NCBI RefSeq assembly: GCF_027920545.1
Contig: NZ_CP115859.1
Location: 2,883,001-2,947,000 of the forward strand
Source of the DNA: Chryseobacterium camelliae
GTDB taxonomy: Bacteria > Bacteroidota > Bacteroidia > Flavobacteriales > Weeksellaceae
DNA: 64,000 nt
Direction of reading: 5' to 3'
The position numbers and the translations under genes are program-made. Below the pieces are notes generated by a model. The model had not been told where the DNA came from, made no database searches, and saw nothing but the letters and a program-made list of their open reading frames with translations. The stretch's first letter is position 1. Every line of letters begins with the position of its first letter. This document shows positions 9,489 to 17,726 of the stretch, one piece after another.

Positions 9489-9818
9489 ATGTCAGATATT
9501 AATATAAAAATCACCGACAGAGAAGGTGTAACGCACGATATTGTAGCTCCTACGGATATGTCCATGAACCTAATGGAAATTATCCGTTCCTATGAATTAG
9601 CAGAAGAAGGGACTATCGGCGTTTGTGGAGGAATGGCGATGTGCGCTTCTTGTCAGGTCTACGTGATCAATGATCCGGGACTGAATGAGATGGAAGCAGA
9701 AGAAGATGCAATGTTAGCAGAAGCGTTCCATGTAAAAGACAACAGCAGATTGGGCTGCCAATTGCATATCGTTCCTGAAATGGAAGGGCTGGAAGTGGAA
9801 ATTGCTCCTTATCCTTAG
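9489..9818 (+). CDS. [2Fe-2S] ferredoxin, adrenodoxin type
   Basis: A 109-residue ferredoxin with cluster ligands Cys46, Cys52, Cys55 and Cys90 (C-x5-C-x2-C-x34-C). This is the adrenodoxin/Isc-like spacing rather than the plant type. The acidic NEMEAEEDAML helix matches the partner-binding helix of this class. It lies 12 nt after the reductase gene and is presumably its redox partner. The final electron acceptor is not indicated by neighbours. Confidence 0.92.
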   Translation: MSDINIKITDREGVTHDIVAPTDMSMNLMEIIRSYELAEEGTIGVCGGMAMCASCQVYVINDPGLNEMEAEEDAMLAEAFHVKDNSRLGCQLHIVPEMEGLEVEIAPYP

Positions 9819-9844
9819 TCGAATTTTATTTAAATGATAATTAA

Positions 9845-9880
9845 AAAACCTCCCGAATGTTTTCTTCGGGAGGTTTTGTT
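9845..9880 (+). terminator. Rho-independent terminator of the ferredoxin operon
   Basis: A perfect 13-bp stem, AAAACCTCCCGAA (9845-9857) with TTCGGGAGGTTTT (9865-9877), and a 7-nt loop. Confidence 0.9.
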
Positions 9881-9882
9881 CA

Positions 9883-10210
9883 CTATAGTATAAAAATACT
9901 TTTTTCCAGTGTATTTGAAATATGAAAAATATGATTTTCCAATCCTTGAAAAGCTACCCATATACTCATATCTTTAGGATTTGATTCAAAGTAACTACAT
10001 TTAATATTTTTAGATTTTTTAGAATCATATGTATAAAGATTAATGCCATTAGTTTCAATTAATTCTTTATACTCAAAACCCTTTAATTGAATTATATCAT
10101 CTATTTTATCATAATCAAGTAAAACAATATTTTCATTTTTGGAATAGTGAAATTTTGTGCACGTAATTTTGAATAAAAATCAAAATAAATAATAGATAAA
10201 TCTTTTTCAT
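9883..10210 (-). pseudogene. frame-broken gene for a small secreted or lipoprotein-like protein
   Basis: From the ATG at 10208-10210 the minus strand encodes a typical signal start (MKKIYLLFILIF) but hits TGA after 26 codons. The +1 frame, overlapping from about 10170, then runs open to TAG at 9883-9885. It gives a well-formed 80-residue tail (KNENIVLLDYDKIDDII, then YKELIETNGINLYTYDS, ending LENHIFHISN). A single 1-nt indel in the A/T runs near 10160-10175 would join the two into one protein of about 108 residues. No homologue is recognised. It could be a real pseudogene or a homopolymer sequencing error. It fills the otherwise empty gap between the ferredoxin operon and the LOG gene. Confidence 0.6.
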
Positions 10211-10250
10211 TATATAATGTTTACATCAAATATACTAAAGTTTCAATATA

Positions 10251-10832
10251 TTAAACTTCATCTTTCGAAATCCATTTTCCGACTGTCGGAGCTTTATAAT
10301 TTTTCATCATTTCCAGCAATTCATCAATAGTATCGCTGATCAGTAACATATCTCTGTTGATTGGTTTTAAAAATCCTTTGTCAACCATGGTTTCAACAAG
10401 CTTAATCAGATCATTATAAAATCCGTCAATATTTAAAACGGCGATTGGCTTTTGATGAAGTCCGAGCTGCGCCCAGGTGATCATTTCGAAAAACTCTTCC
10501 AAAGTTCCGTAACCTCCAGGAAGAACAATTACACCATCGCAAAGGTCGTTCATTTTGGTTTTTCTTTCGTGCATGGTTTCTACAAGAATAAGTTCGGTCA
10601 ATTGTTTGTGAGCAATTTCTTTTGATTGTAAAAAGTGGGGGAGAACACCCACGACTTTTCCTCCCGCGTGTAAAGCTCCGTCAGCAACAGCTCCCATCAA
10701 ACCAACGTAGACGCCGCCATATACCAATTGAATATTTTGTTTTGCCAAAGTCTGCCCAAGCAAAGTGGCCTGTTCTTTAAAAACATCATCTGTACCGAAA
10801 CTTGACCCGCAAAATACGGTGATACTTTTCAT
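10251..10832 (-). CDS. LOG family protein (TIGR00730), nucleotide 5'-monophosphate phosphoribohydrolase-like
   Basis: A 193-residue Rossmann-like protein. It has the family's FCGSSFG opening, a VYGGVYVGLMG loop, and the signature PGGYGTLEEFFEMITWAQLG with its catalytic Arg/Glu environment (HERKTKM upstream). Homologues cleave cytokinin riboside or purine 5'-monophosphates to base plus ribose 5-phosphate. The physiological substrate in bacteria like this one is not settled. It is transcribed alone, downstream of the pepD terminator. Confidence 0.9.
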   Translation of the reverse strand: MKSITVFCGSSFGTDDVFKEQATLLGQTLAKQNIQLVYGGVYVGLMGAVADGALHAGGKVVGVLPHFLQSKEIAHKQLTELILVETMHERKTKMNDLCDGVIVLPGGYGTLEEFFEMITWAQLGLHQKPIAVLNIDGFYNDLIKLVETMVDKGFLKPINRDMLLISDTIDELLEMMKNYKAPTVGKWISKDEV

Positions 10833-10860
10833 AATAATTTAATGAATGGTTGAAATTAAA

Positions 10861-10890
10861 AATATCCAAAATCTTGCGACTTTGGATATT
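10861..10890 (-). terminator. terminator of pepD
   Basis: A perfect 10-bp stem, AATATCCAAA (10861-10870) with TTTGGATATT (10881-10890), and a 10-nt loop. In the minus direction it lies 20 nt after the pepD stop and runs into TTTTTAATTTC. Confidence 0.75.
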
Positions 10891-10910
10891 CAATAGTATA
10901 TTTTTTCAAT

Positions 10911-12353
10911 TTATTTTAAAGGAATATTTGCTAAAATATCTTTCGTGAACGCCCAGAATTTCTGAGCAGAAGGAATATTCGCTCTTTCATCCGGAGAGTG
11001 AGCTCCTCTGATCGTAGGTCCGAAGCTTACCATTTCCATTTCAGGATAATTCGCTCCGATAATTCCACATTCCAAACCGGCATGACATGCTACAACGTGG
11101 GGTTTCTCATTGAATTTTTCAACATAGATTTTTTCCATCAGCTGAACGATCTCAGAACCCGGTTTTGGCTTCCATCCCGGATATGAACCACTGAATTCAG
11201 TATTCATTCCTGCCAGTTCAGCTACTGATTTTAATTGCTCAGCAACGGAATATTTAGAAGATTCTACAGAAGAACGGGACAGGTTTAAGATTTTTAAAGC
11301 TCCGCCTTTTAGTTCTACTCTTGCTACATTGTTTGAAGATTCCACCAGATCTTTTACATCCGGGCTCATTCTGTACACTCCGTTGTGAAGAGACTTTAAT
11401 GTCAGGATAATTTTCTTTGAATCTGCTACGGAAAGTACTTTTTCAGCAGAAGTAGTATTTTCGATATTGATCTGAAGACCGGCTTCTATGGTTGCAAATT
11501 CCTCTAAAATTTCTTTTTTAAGATCAGTAACCTCTAAAATGAATTCCTGGGCATTTCTTACAGAAACAATTGCCACAGCTTCTCTAGGGATCGCATTTCT
11601 CAATCCGCCTCCATCGATAGAAATCAACTGAATATTTTGTTTTTCCAGTCCTTTGTAAAGAAGTCTTCCTAAGATCATGTTGGCGTTTCCGAAACCTTTG
11701 TGGATATCCATTCCGGAGTGACCGCCTTGTAATCCCTTTACTTCAAGTCTTACCATTTGTCCGTTCGCAGCTTCTGTTTCGTAGGTCTGAGTAATCGTAA
11801 CATCAATTCCTCCCGCACAGCCGATATCGATTTCATCATCTTCTTCGGTGTCAAGATTTAATAAAATTTGTCCGGTTAACTGACCTGGTTTCAAGCCTAA
11901 AGCTCCTGTCATTCCGGTTTCTTCATCTATGGTGAAAAGAGCTTCCAGATCTGGGTGAGGAATGTCTGAACTCTCTAAAATTGACATAATGGTAGCCACT
12001 CCCAAACCGTTATCGGCTCCCAGGGTGGTTCCTTTTGCCTTAACCCAGTCTCCGTCAACCTCCATTTTAATCCCTTCCGTTTCAAAATCGAAATTGATGT
12101 CGCTGTTCTTTTGGCAAACCATATCCAAATGTGATTGCAGAACAACAGATTTACGGTTTTCCATTCCAGCAGTGGCAGGTTTTTTAATGATGACGTTTCC
12201 TACTTCATCTACTGTCGTTTCCAATCCCAGATTTTCACCAAATTCTTTGATGAAAGCAATTACTTTTTCTTCTTTTTTCGAGGGTCTCGGAACTGCATTT
12301 AATTTGGAGAAATTTTTCCAGATTATCTGCGGTTCTATATTAGATAATTCCAT
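10911..12353 (-). CDS. pepD: aminoacyl-histidine dipeptidase (peptidase D, M20 family)
   Basis: A 480-residue M20 metallopeptidase. Metal-site motifs are HLDMVCQK, TLGADNGLG, DEETGMTGA and HAGLECG, with the dimerisation-domain GGHSGMDIHKG. It hydrolyses Xaa-His dipeptides such as carnosine in the cytoplasm. The frame is open to an ATG at 12458, but that start would cross a promoter-like element and a terminator and overlap the upstream gene. The ATG at 12351-12353 (MELSNIEPQIIW) matches where family members begin. Confidence 0.93.
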   Translation of the reverse strand: MELSNIEPQIIWKNFSKLNAVPRPSKKEEKVIAFIKEFGENLGLETTVDEVGNVIIKKPATAGMENRKSVVLQSHLDMVCQKNSDINFDFETEGIKMEVDGDWVKAKGTTLGADNGLGVATIMSILESSDIPHPDLEALFTIDEETGMTGALGLKPGQLTGQILLNLDTEEDDEIDIGCAGGIDVTITQTYETEAANGQMVRLEVKGLQGGHSGMDIHKGFGNANMILGRLLYKGLEKQNIQLISIDGGGLRNAIPREAVAIVSVRNAQEFILEVTDLKKEILEEFATIEAGLQINIENTTSAEKVLSVADSKKIILTLKSLHNGVYRMSPDVKDLVESSNNVARVELKGGALKILNLSRSSVESSKYSVAEQLKSVAELAGMNTEFSGSYPGWKPKPGSEIVQLMEKIYVEKFNEKPHVVACHAGLECGIIGANYPEMEMVSFGPTIRGAHSPDERANIPSAQKFWAFTKDILANIPLK

Positions 12354-12368
12354 GAAATTTATTTTTCT

Positions 12369-12376
12369 CAAATTTA
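12369..12376 (-). promoter_or_regulatory. candidate -7 promoter element for pepD
   Basis: The minus strand reads TAAATTTG 15 nt upstream of the chosen pepD ATG, which supports that start over the one at 12458. The -33 position falls inside the adjacent hairpin and shows no TTTG. Confidence 0.5.
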
Positions 12377-12380
12377 CGAA

Positions 12381-12412
12381 ATAAAAAATGCTTCCGGTCA
12401 TCCGGAAGCATT
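12381..12412 (-). terminator. terminator of the 12439-12930 lipoprotein gene
   Basis: An 11-bp stem, AATGCTTCCGG (12387-12397) with CCGGAAGCATT (12402-12412), 4-nt loop, followed on the minus strand by a T6 run. It separates the upstream transcript from pepD. Confidence 0.9.
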
Positions 12413-12438
12413 CTTTTGTATTTTTACCGGAAGCTGGT

Positions 12439-12930
12439 TTAGCATCCGCATTCACCATAAATAGGCATCGTAACTACTGTACCGTCTGGTTTTTCAATAG
12501 TCAGTGTTCCCTGGAATAATAAAGCTTCTTCGTTCTTTATTTTTTTACCTTTTACAGAGATTTTATATTCTCCATTTTCTATTTCTTTGCTGAGTTCTTC
12601 ATTGGCTTCCATATCACTGGAAGAAATAAGGTTCATAGCCAGTCTTTTACCGTCAAGTTTCATATAAGCTGTTTTTCCGGCATCATCGGCATAGATGTAT
12701 TTTTCAGTTTCGAAATCGGCCTTGTTTTTTGCGAAATAACATGAGCATTCTTTGATCTCCTTAGGAAATGGAAATATTTCTACAGAAATTTCCCCTGAAG
12801 AAGCCTCCGTTTTAGTGGAATCCTGAACAACTGTTAAAGAGTCTCCCAACGTTTGAGGGGAAGCTGTTTCTTTGTCTTTTTTACATCCGATCAGTAAAAA
12901 TACAGAAAAGAAAATGATAAGATATTTCAT
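12439..12930 (-). CDS. lipoprotein of unknown function with Cys-rich ends
   Basis: A 163-residue protein with a type II signal peptide; the lipobox is LIGC with Cys16. A Ser/Thr-rich linker (residues 20-50) follows. The folded part has paired cysteines at ECSCYF near residue 80 and GECGC at the extreme C-terminus. The cysteines could form disulfides or bind a metal. No family is recognised. It lies 18 nt after the LURP-one-like gene and shares its transcript. Confidence 0.7.
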   Translation of the reverse strand: MKYLIIFFSVFLLIGCKKDKETASPQTLGDSLTVVQDSTKTEASSGEISVEIFPFPKEIKECSCYFAKNKADFETEKYIYADDAGKTAYMKLDGKRLAMNLISSSDMEANEELSKEIENGEYKISVKGKKIKNEEALLFQGTLTIEKPDGTVVTMPIYGECGC

Positions 12931-12948
12931 GTGAGTTGAATGTTTTTA

Positions 12949-13554
12949 TTATCCTCTGGCTCTTTCTAACAGAACCATCATCAGTAATGAAAGTATAACT
13001 AAGCTTTCTTCTTCATCATCGATATCGATAAGTCGGTCAAGCTGAAATCTTCTTCCAAAGAATGAAGGCATCTTTTTCAGTTTAAAATAGGCTTTTCCGT
13101 CTACTCCTGTTACGGTGTAAGAAGGGTTAAGGAAGTATCCTGTAAACATTCCTATGATGGGGATTTCTCCTACAAAGCCGTCCCAGAATCTTACCCAGGC
13201 GCTGTCTTCCTGAATTTTAAATTTCGGCTGATCGTGAGCGTCTAAAATATCATAGCTCGCTTTCCAGATAGAACGCATTCCTTTTCTTGCCAATCTTCCG
13301 AAGTTTTTGTTGTCGATAAGATCGTTTAAGGAATACGATGCATTAAAATCAATCCATTGGTTAGCCTTGATTCTGAAAAGTTCTTTTGATTTGCTTTCAT
13401 CATTAAAAACAATAACGTCTTCTTTCAGTTTGAACATTTTCTGACGAACATATGCTACATAATTTCCGTTTTTGTCCGTAATGTTAAAGTCGCTGGCCAA
13501 AGTTGTGATTTTAAATTTAAAATCTAATGGATAATTTAGATTGTTAAGTACCAT
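12949..13554 (-). CDS. LURP-one-related-like beta-barrel protein
   Basis: A 201-residue soluble protein. The pattern FNITDKNGNYVAYVRQKMFKLKE, then YDILDAHDQPKFKIQED, then YTVTGVDGKAYFKLKK resembles the repeated strand-turn-strand units of LURP-one/Tubby-like folds; this is a fold-level guess from pattern. A hydrophobic FVGEIPIIGMFTGYFL stretch sits in the middle, and the C-terminus (LVILSLLMMVLLERA) is hydrophobic. Both suggest membrane contact. It is the first gene of a two-gene unit with the lipoprotein. A TATCTTTG box at 13582-13589 on the minus strand may be its promoter. Confidence 0.6.
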   Translation of the reverse strand: MVLNNLNYPLDFKFKITTLASDFNITDKNGNYVAYVRQKMFKLKEDVIVFNDESKSKELFRIKANQWIDFNASYSLNDLIDNKNFGRLARKGMRSIWKASYDILDAHDQPKFKIQEDSAWVRFWDGFVGEIPIIGMFTGYFLNPSYTVTGVDGKAYFKLKKMPSFFGRRFQLDRLIDIDDEEESLVILSLLMMVLLERARG

Positions 13555-13653
13555 TTAGTTTATTTTTTTCATATTTCGGCTCAAAGATAGAATTTTTATA
13601 ATAAACCGCCCTCATTTTACTCTATCCGACGACAGATACTCGTCTTTTTATTT

Positions 13654-13661
13654 TATTTTTG
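13654..13661 (+). promoter_or_regulatory. candidate -7 element immediately upstream of recR
   Basis: TATTTTTG matches TAnnTTTG, but its last base is only 6 nt before the recR ATG at 13667. If it is used, transcription would start at or next to the A of the ATG, giving a leaderless message. No TTTG is present at the -33 distance. Confidence 0.4.
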
Positions 13662-13666
13662 TAGGT

Positions 13667-14278
13667 ATGGATTATCCAAGTAAAGTTTTAGCGAAAGCAG
13701 TAGATGAAATTTCCGGGCTCCCCGGAATCGGAAGGAAAACGGCCTTGAGACTGGCGTTACATCTATTGAAGCAGCCTGCTTCCAGAGCGACAAGTCTGGG
13801 CAATGCTCTGATTAATCTTGTGAATGAAATAAAGTATTGTAAAGACTGCCACAATTTTTCTGATTTTGAGATCTGTGAAATATGCAGCAACGATAAACGC
13901 AGTGATGAAACCATCTGTATCGTAGAAGATGTACGAGATGTAATCGCAATTGAAAATACCGGAAAATATACCGGGAAATATCTTATTCTTGGTGGAAAAA
14001 TATCTCCGATGGAAGGAGTGGGGCCTCATCAACTAAATATTCCGAGTATTGAAAGGAAGCTGAATGAAGGAAGTGTGAAGGAACTTATTTTTGCGTTAAG
14101 CGCAACCATGGAAGGTGATACTACGGCGTACTATATTTATAAAAAATTTAAAAATTTTAAAGTAAATTTCTCCAGTATTGCCAGAGGGATTTCCGTAGGC
14201 GACGAGCTGGAATATGCAGATGAAATTTCTCTAGGAAGGTCGATTATCAACCGATTGCCTTACAACGAAAAGGATTAA
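13667..14278 (+). CDS. recR: recombination mediator protein RecR
   Basis: A 203-residue protein of normal RecR length. In order: an N-terminal helix-hairpin-helix (EISGLPGIGRKTALRLA), a C4 zinc finger with CKDC and CEIC, and a Toprim domain (TICIVEDVRDVIAIENT; GGKISPMEGVGP). The C-terminal Walker-B-like region follows. It works with RecO and RecF to load RecA at single-strand gaps. The stop codon is 1 nt before the next ATG, so it is co-transcribed with the glycosyltransferase. Confidence 0.97.
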   Translation: MDYPSKVLAKAVDEISGLPGIGRKTALRLALHLLKQPASRATSLGNALINLVNEIKYCKDCHNFSDFEICEICSNDKRSDETICIVEDVRDVIAIENTGKYTGKYLILGGKISPMEGVGPHQLNIPSIERKLNEGSVKELIFALSATMEGDTTAYYIYKKFKNFKVNFSSIARGISVGDELEYADEISLGRSIINRLPYNEKD

Positions 14279-14279
14279 T

Positions 14280-15113
14280 ATGAAACTGTCAATTATTATT
14301 GTCAATTACAATGTAACCCGGTTACTGAAAAACTGTCTTTTGTCTATTCAGAAATATCTGGAAGATGTAGATCATGAAGTAATTGTGATTGATAATGCTT
14401 CTACGGATACTTCGTGGGGAGATCTTATTCCTGAATTTCCGAAAGTTCGCTTTATTACCTCTTCTGTTAACGAAGGTTTTGCAAAGGCTAATAATAAGGC
14501 AGTACAAGCGGCAGCGGGAGAATATTTGCTAATTCTTAATCCGGATACTGAAATAGAAGGAAGCTATATGCGGGAAATCCTTGATTTTGCGGATTCTAAA
14601 ATAAATTTCGGATGTCTTGGGGTGAGAATGCATGATGCAAAAGGAAATTTTTTACCGGAAAGCAAACGCTCGGTTCCAGATATGTTTAATTCTTTTGAAA
14701 AGCTTTTTACCAATTTTAAAAGCAAAGATTCAAAGTCGTATTACCGGAATGATATTTCAGAATTTGAAATTGCTGATGTGGAGGTAATTACAGGCGCTTT
14801 CTGTCTTATAAAGAAAGTGGTTTATAAAAAAATAGGAGGATTTGATGAAACCTATTTTATGTACGGTGAAGATATTGATTTGTGCTATACTCTTTTGAAT
14901 AACGGCTACCAAAACTATTACTATGGTAAAGTTTCCATTCTCCATCATAAAGGAGAAAGTACGATAAAAGATGAAGTCTATCTCGAACGATTCTATGGAG
15001 CTATGCAGATCTTTATTTCCAAGTATTATCAAAAATCAAAGCCGCTGCAGTATTCTTTACTTAAAGCAGGTTTAAAGCTGAGATATAAGCTAGAGCGGAT
15101 CAAACTGAAATAA
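14280..15113 (+). CDS. glycosyltransferase family 2 (GT-A fold)
   Basis: A 277-residue protein. The nucleotide-sugar motif IIIVNYNVTRLLKNCL is at the N-terminus, with DNASTD near residue 40 and the DxD-like NPDTE near residue 93. The acceptor-site FMYGEDIDLCY lies near 196. The family includes rhamnosyl- and related transferases for cell-surface polysaccharide. No other polysaccharide genes are nearby, so donor and acceptor are unknown. The start lies 1 nt after the recR stop. Confidence 0.88.
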   Translation: MKLSIIIVNYNVTRLLKNCLLSIQKYLEDVDHEVIVIDNASTDTSWGDLIPEFPKVRFITSSVNEGFAKANNKAVQAAAGEYLLILNPDTEIEGSYMREILDFADSKINFGCLGVRMHDAKGNFLPESKRSVPDMFNSFEKLFTNFKSKDSKSYYRNDISEFEIADVEVITGAFCLIKKVVYKKIGGFDETYFMYGEDIDLCYTLLNNGYQNYYYGKVSILHHKGESTIKDEVYLERFYGAMQIFISKYYQKSKPLQYSLLKAGLKLRYKLERIKLK

Positions 15114-15114
15114 A

Positions 15115-15139
15115 AAAGCAACTCTTTTGGAGTTGCTTT
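15115..15139. terminator. bidirectional terminator between the glycosyltransferase gene and secG
   Basis: AAAGCAACTC (15115-15124) pairs with GAGTTGCTTT (15130-15139) over a 5-nt loop, between converging genes; A and T tracts on each side allow use in both directions. Confidence 0.8.
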
Positions 15140-15162
15140 CATTTTATATAAGATGAAATCTT

Positions 15163-15504
15163 TTATTTTGTCGGAGCTACCGGAGTTGTAGATTGAGAAG
15201 CCGGTGCAGATTGTTGTGCAGGAGCTTCTTTTTTCACGGGCTGTTGTGTAGCCGGAGCTGTTTGAGAAGGCTTCCCTGTGATTACAACGCTGATCAGGAT
15301 AAGAACAATAATTACTGCTCCTAATGTCCAGGTTGCTTTTTCCATAAAATCATTGGTTCTCTGTACTCCAAACTGAGCAGAAGATGCCCCTCCGAATGTA
15401 CTGGAAAGACCCCCACCTTTAGGATTTTGAGCCATAACAACAATTGTCAATAAAATACTGGCAATCATAATAAGAACCATCAATAGTGTAAATATAGTAT
15501 CCAT
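15163..15504 (-). CDS. secG: preprotein translocase subunit SecG
   Basis: A 113-residue protein with two hydrophobic helices (about 5-24 and 58-78) joined by the family loop NPKGGGLSSTFGG and a QFGVQRTNDFMEKATW segment. The long Pro/Ala/Gln-rich tail is typical of Bacteroidota SecG. It is the auxiliary subunit of SecYEG in the inner membrane. It lies between two hairpin terminators as its own unit. Confidence 0.93.
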   Translation of the reverse strand: MDTIFTLLMVLIMIASILLTIVVMAQNPKGGGLSSTFGGASSAQFGVQRTNDFMEKATWTLGAVIIVLILISVVITGKPSQTAPATQQPVKKEAPAQQSAPASQSTTPVAPTK

Positions 15505-15577
15505 TAATTCTGTTATCTTTTTGAATGGGCAAATTTAATCTTTTTTTATCGAACGGCAAAATAAGATATGAAGTAAA

Positions 15578-15611
15578 AATAAAAACAGCAACATTTGTTG
15601 CTGTTTTTATT
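15578..15611 (-). terminator. terminator of the M16 peptidase operon
   Basis: A 15-bp stem, AATAAAAACAGCAAC (15578-15592) with GTTGCTGTTTTTATT (15597-15611), and a 4-nt loop, 17 nt downstream of the 15629 stop on the minus strand. Confidence 0.85.
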
Positions 15612-15628
15612 ATCAAAGCGGTCTGTTT

Positions 15629-17674
15629 TTATTTAAAATCAGAATCTTTAGCCTGGTTTACTTCGTATGATTTTACTTCCATAGTCATATCCATTCCCAT
15701 TTGGTTTACCGAGATCGTGTAAGGCATTTTCACACCGTTCACATCCTTGTAATTAGAGAATGTTGTAGGAATGCTCATTTCCTGGCCCTGAGCTTTTACC
15801 GTTTTAGTTTCTCCGGTTTTTAATCCTGTTTTTACACTGTAGTAGTAAGTTGTATCACCTCCTTTAACAGCGTAAGAATCTTCACCTGCAATTTTTTCAA
15901 TTCCGGCTACTTTGTAATCCGTTAATTTTGCAAAGCCTAATTCTTCGAAAAGCTCAGTGTTCTTTTGCTTTTCAGCAATTTGCTCAGGTTTCATATCGAT
16001 TTTCTTACCCATTTGCTCAGAATAACCGGTTTTTCCGTCAAATACCTGCTTTTGCATAGTCTGACCCATCATAGATACGATCGTTGATTCCTTTCCGCCT
16101 TGAGCTTTAATGGTTTTAAAGTCAATATTCTGCCCTTGCATAGACATAGAAGCATTCATTGTGTAAGAAGAAATCTTAGTCAAATTTGCTTTTCCTCCGA
16201 TTGCGCTGATGTATTTATCAGCAATAGAAGCTACACTTACATTAGCGTCAACTTTTTGTACAGTAGGTTTTGCAACCGGATTAGCTTCTTTATCAAAATA
16301 TTTTACAGGATAACCTAATTTTTCCAATCCTTCAGAAATATCAGATGCTTTACCAGCGATGAAAATTCTGCTTTGGTTTGGTAAGATTGTAGCTTTTACA
16401 GCGTTTGAAACGTCTGCAGCAGTTACCTTATCGATAGATTTTAGATAGTTTGTATAGAAATCAGCAGGCAAATCCTGAATTTTTTGGCTTACAGCAAATC
16501 TTGCAATCGTTGCAGGTTGCTCCAAAGACATGATGAAGCTTCCTTTTAATTTTGCTTTTGCATTGGCAAGCTCTTCAGGTTTAATAGTAGAAATACCGTT
16601 AAGTTCCTTCATGAATTCTACTACTGCTTTATCGGTAACTTCATTTCTTACACTCGCTTCTGCAGAGAATTCAGGAGAATATTTGCTTGGGCTCATGCTT
16701 GAGTAAGCGCCATATGTGAAACCGTTTTTCTCACGAAGATTCATGAAAAGTCTAGCTTCACCACCACCACCAAGAATGTAGTTAGCGATCGTTGCAGGGA
16801 AATAATTTGCGTCTTTCATCTTCAACGTATTGATATTCCCTACAGAAACTACTGATTGTACAGCAGAAGGAACATCTACAACATTGATTTCAGTTTTAGC
16901 TACATTGGAAGCCGGCTCTAAAGCTGCAAATTTTGTATTTGCCTTTTTCCAGTTTCCGAAAGCTTTTTCAACCATTGGCTTTACCTGGTCAAATTTAACA
17001 TCTCCTACAATTACTAAATAAGCATTGTCCGGAGCATAATATTTCTGATAGATATTTTGAACATCCGCAAGCTGAATTTTATTGATTGATTCAACAGATT
17101 CGAATTCACCTCTCGAAGTGTTTTTTCCATACGTTAAAGCGTTGGAAACTTTACCCGCGATAGATGAAGCGTTTTTCTCTTCGCTTTTTAAACCTTCAAT
17201 GGCTCTGTCCTTAGAGTTTTTAATTTCATCTGCCGAAAATTTAGGATTGATGATGGCATCAGACATTAAAGTCAGGATTTCAGGGAAATATTTTGAAAGT
17301 GAATTAGAAGACGCTCCTGCAGAAGAAAAGTTTAAGTTTGCTCCTAAGAAATCCACTTTTTTGTTGAATTCATCTTTGCTTAAAGTCGTTGTTCCGTTTC
17401 CAAGCTGGTCTGCCATGATTTCGCTTACTCCTGTTACAGCTCCTTCATAATAAGGCTGTCTGTCCATAGAAAGGCTCATGTTCACTCTTGGTAACTTATT
17501 GTTTTCAACAACCATTACCGTAAGACCGTTCTTTAGTTGGAACGTTTTTGGTTTTGCAATGTTGATGGCAGGAGTAGGTCCTGGTTTTGGCATTGCATTA
17601 ATATCAATTTTTTGTGCAGAAACCATTCCTGAGAATAAAAATGCTGCTGCTATATATGTTAATTGCTTTTTCAT
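15629..17674 (-). CDS. M16 peptidase-like protein lacking the zinc motif, with a C-terminal LolA-like domain
   Basis: A 681-residue secreted protein (signal peptide MKKQLTYIAAAFLFSGMVSAQ) with two M16 half-domains. Where active members have HxxEH it reads GVSEIMADQLGNGT, so it is probably non-catalytic. The second half keeps the family's FxxxN-type loop (GGGGEARLFMNLREKNGFTYG). Residues from about 480 form an extra domain (SYTMNASMSMQGQ; VFDGKTGYSEQMGKK; YYYSVKTGL) resembling LolA-like outer-membrane lipoprotein-sorting proteins. It is probably the structural partner of the active subunit encoded 52 nt upstream. Confidence 0.87.
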   Translation of the reverse strand: MKKQLTYIAAAFLFSGMVSAQKIDINAMPKPGPTPAINIAKPKTFQLKNGLTVMVVENNKLPRVNMSLSMDRQPYYEGAVTGVSEIMADQLGNGTTTLSKDEFNKKVDFLGANLNFSSAGASSNSLSKYFPEILTLMSDAIINPKFSADEIKNSKDRAIEGLKSEEKNASSIAGKVSNALTYGKNTSRGEFESVESINKIQLADVQNIYQKYYAPDNAYLVIVGDVKFDQVKPMVEKAFGNWKKANTKFAALEPASNVAKTEINVVDVPSAVQSVVSVGNINTLKMKDANYFPATIANYILGGGGEARLFMNLREKNGFTYGAYSSMSPSKYSPEFSAEASVRNEVTDKAVVEFMKELNGISTIKPEELANAKAKLKGSFIMSLEQPATIARFAVSQKIQDLPADFYTNYLKSIDKVTAADVSNAVKATILPNQSRIFIAGKASDISEGLEKLGYPVKYFDKEANPVAKPTVQKVDANVSVASIADKYISAIGGKANLTKISSYTMNASMSMQGQNIDFKTIKAQGGKESTIVSMMGQTMQKQVFDGKTGYSEQMGKKIDMKPEQIAEKQKNTELFEELGFAKLTDYKVAGIEKIAGEDSYAVKGGDTTYYYSVKTGLKTGETKTVKAQGQEMSIPTTFSNYKDVNGVKMPYTISVNQMGMDMTMEVKSYEVNQAKDSDFK

Positions 17675-17726
17675 TTGTAAAAATTTAATTTTTAATAATC
17701 ATAGTTCAACCTAAAAGTTTAAATGA

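Noticed and set aside
10911..12458. Longer pepD starting at 12458
   Set aside because: The extension crosses a terminator hairpin and a promoter box and overlaps the upstream lipoprotein gene.
13763..14032. Antisense open frames inside recR
   Set aside because: They overlap the recR zinc finger and Toprim coding sequence and have no family resemblance.
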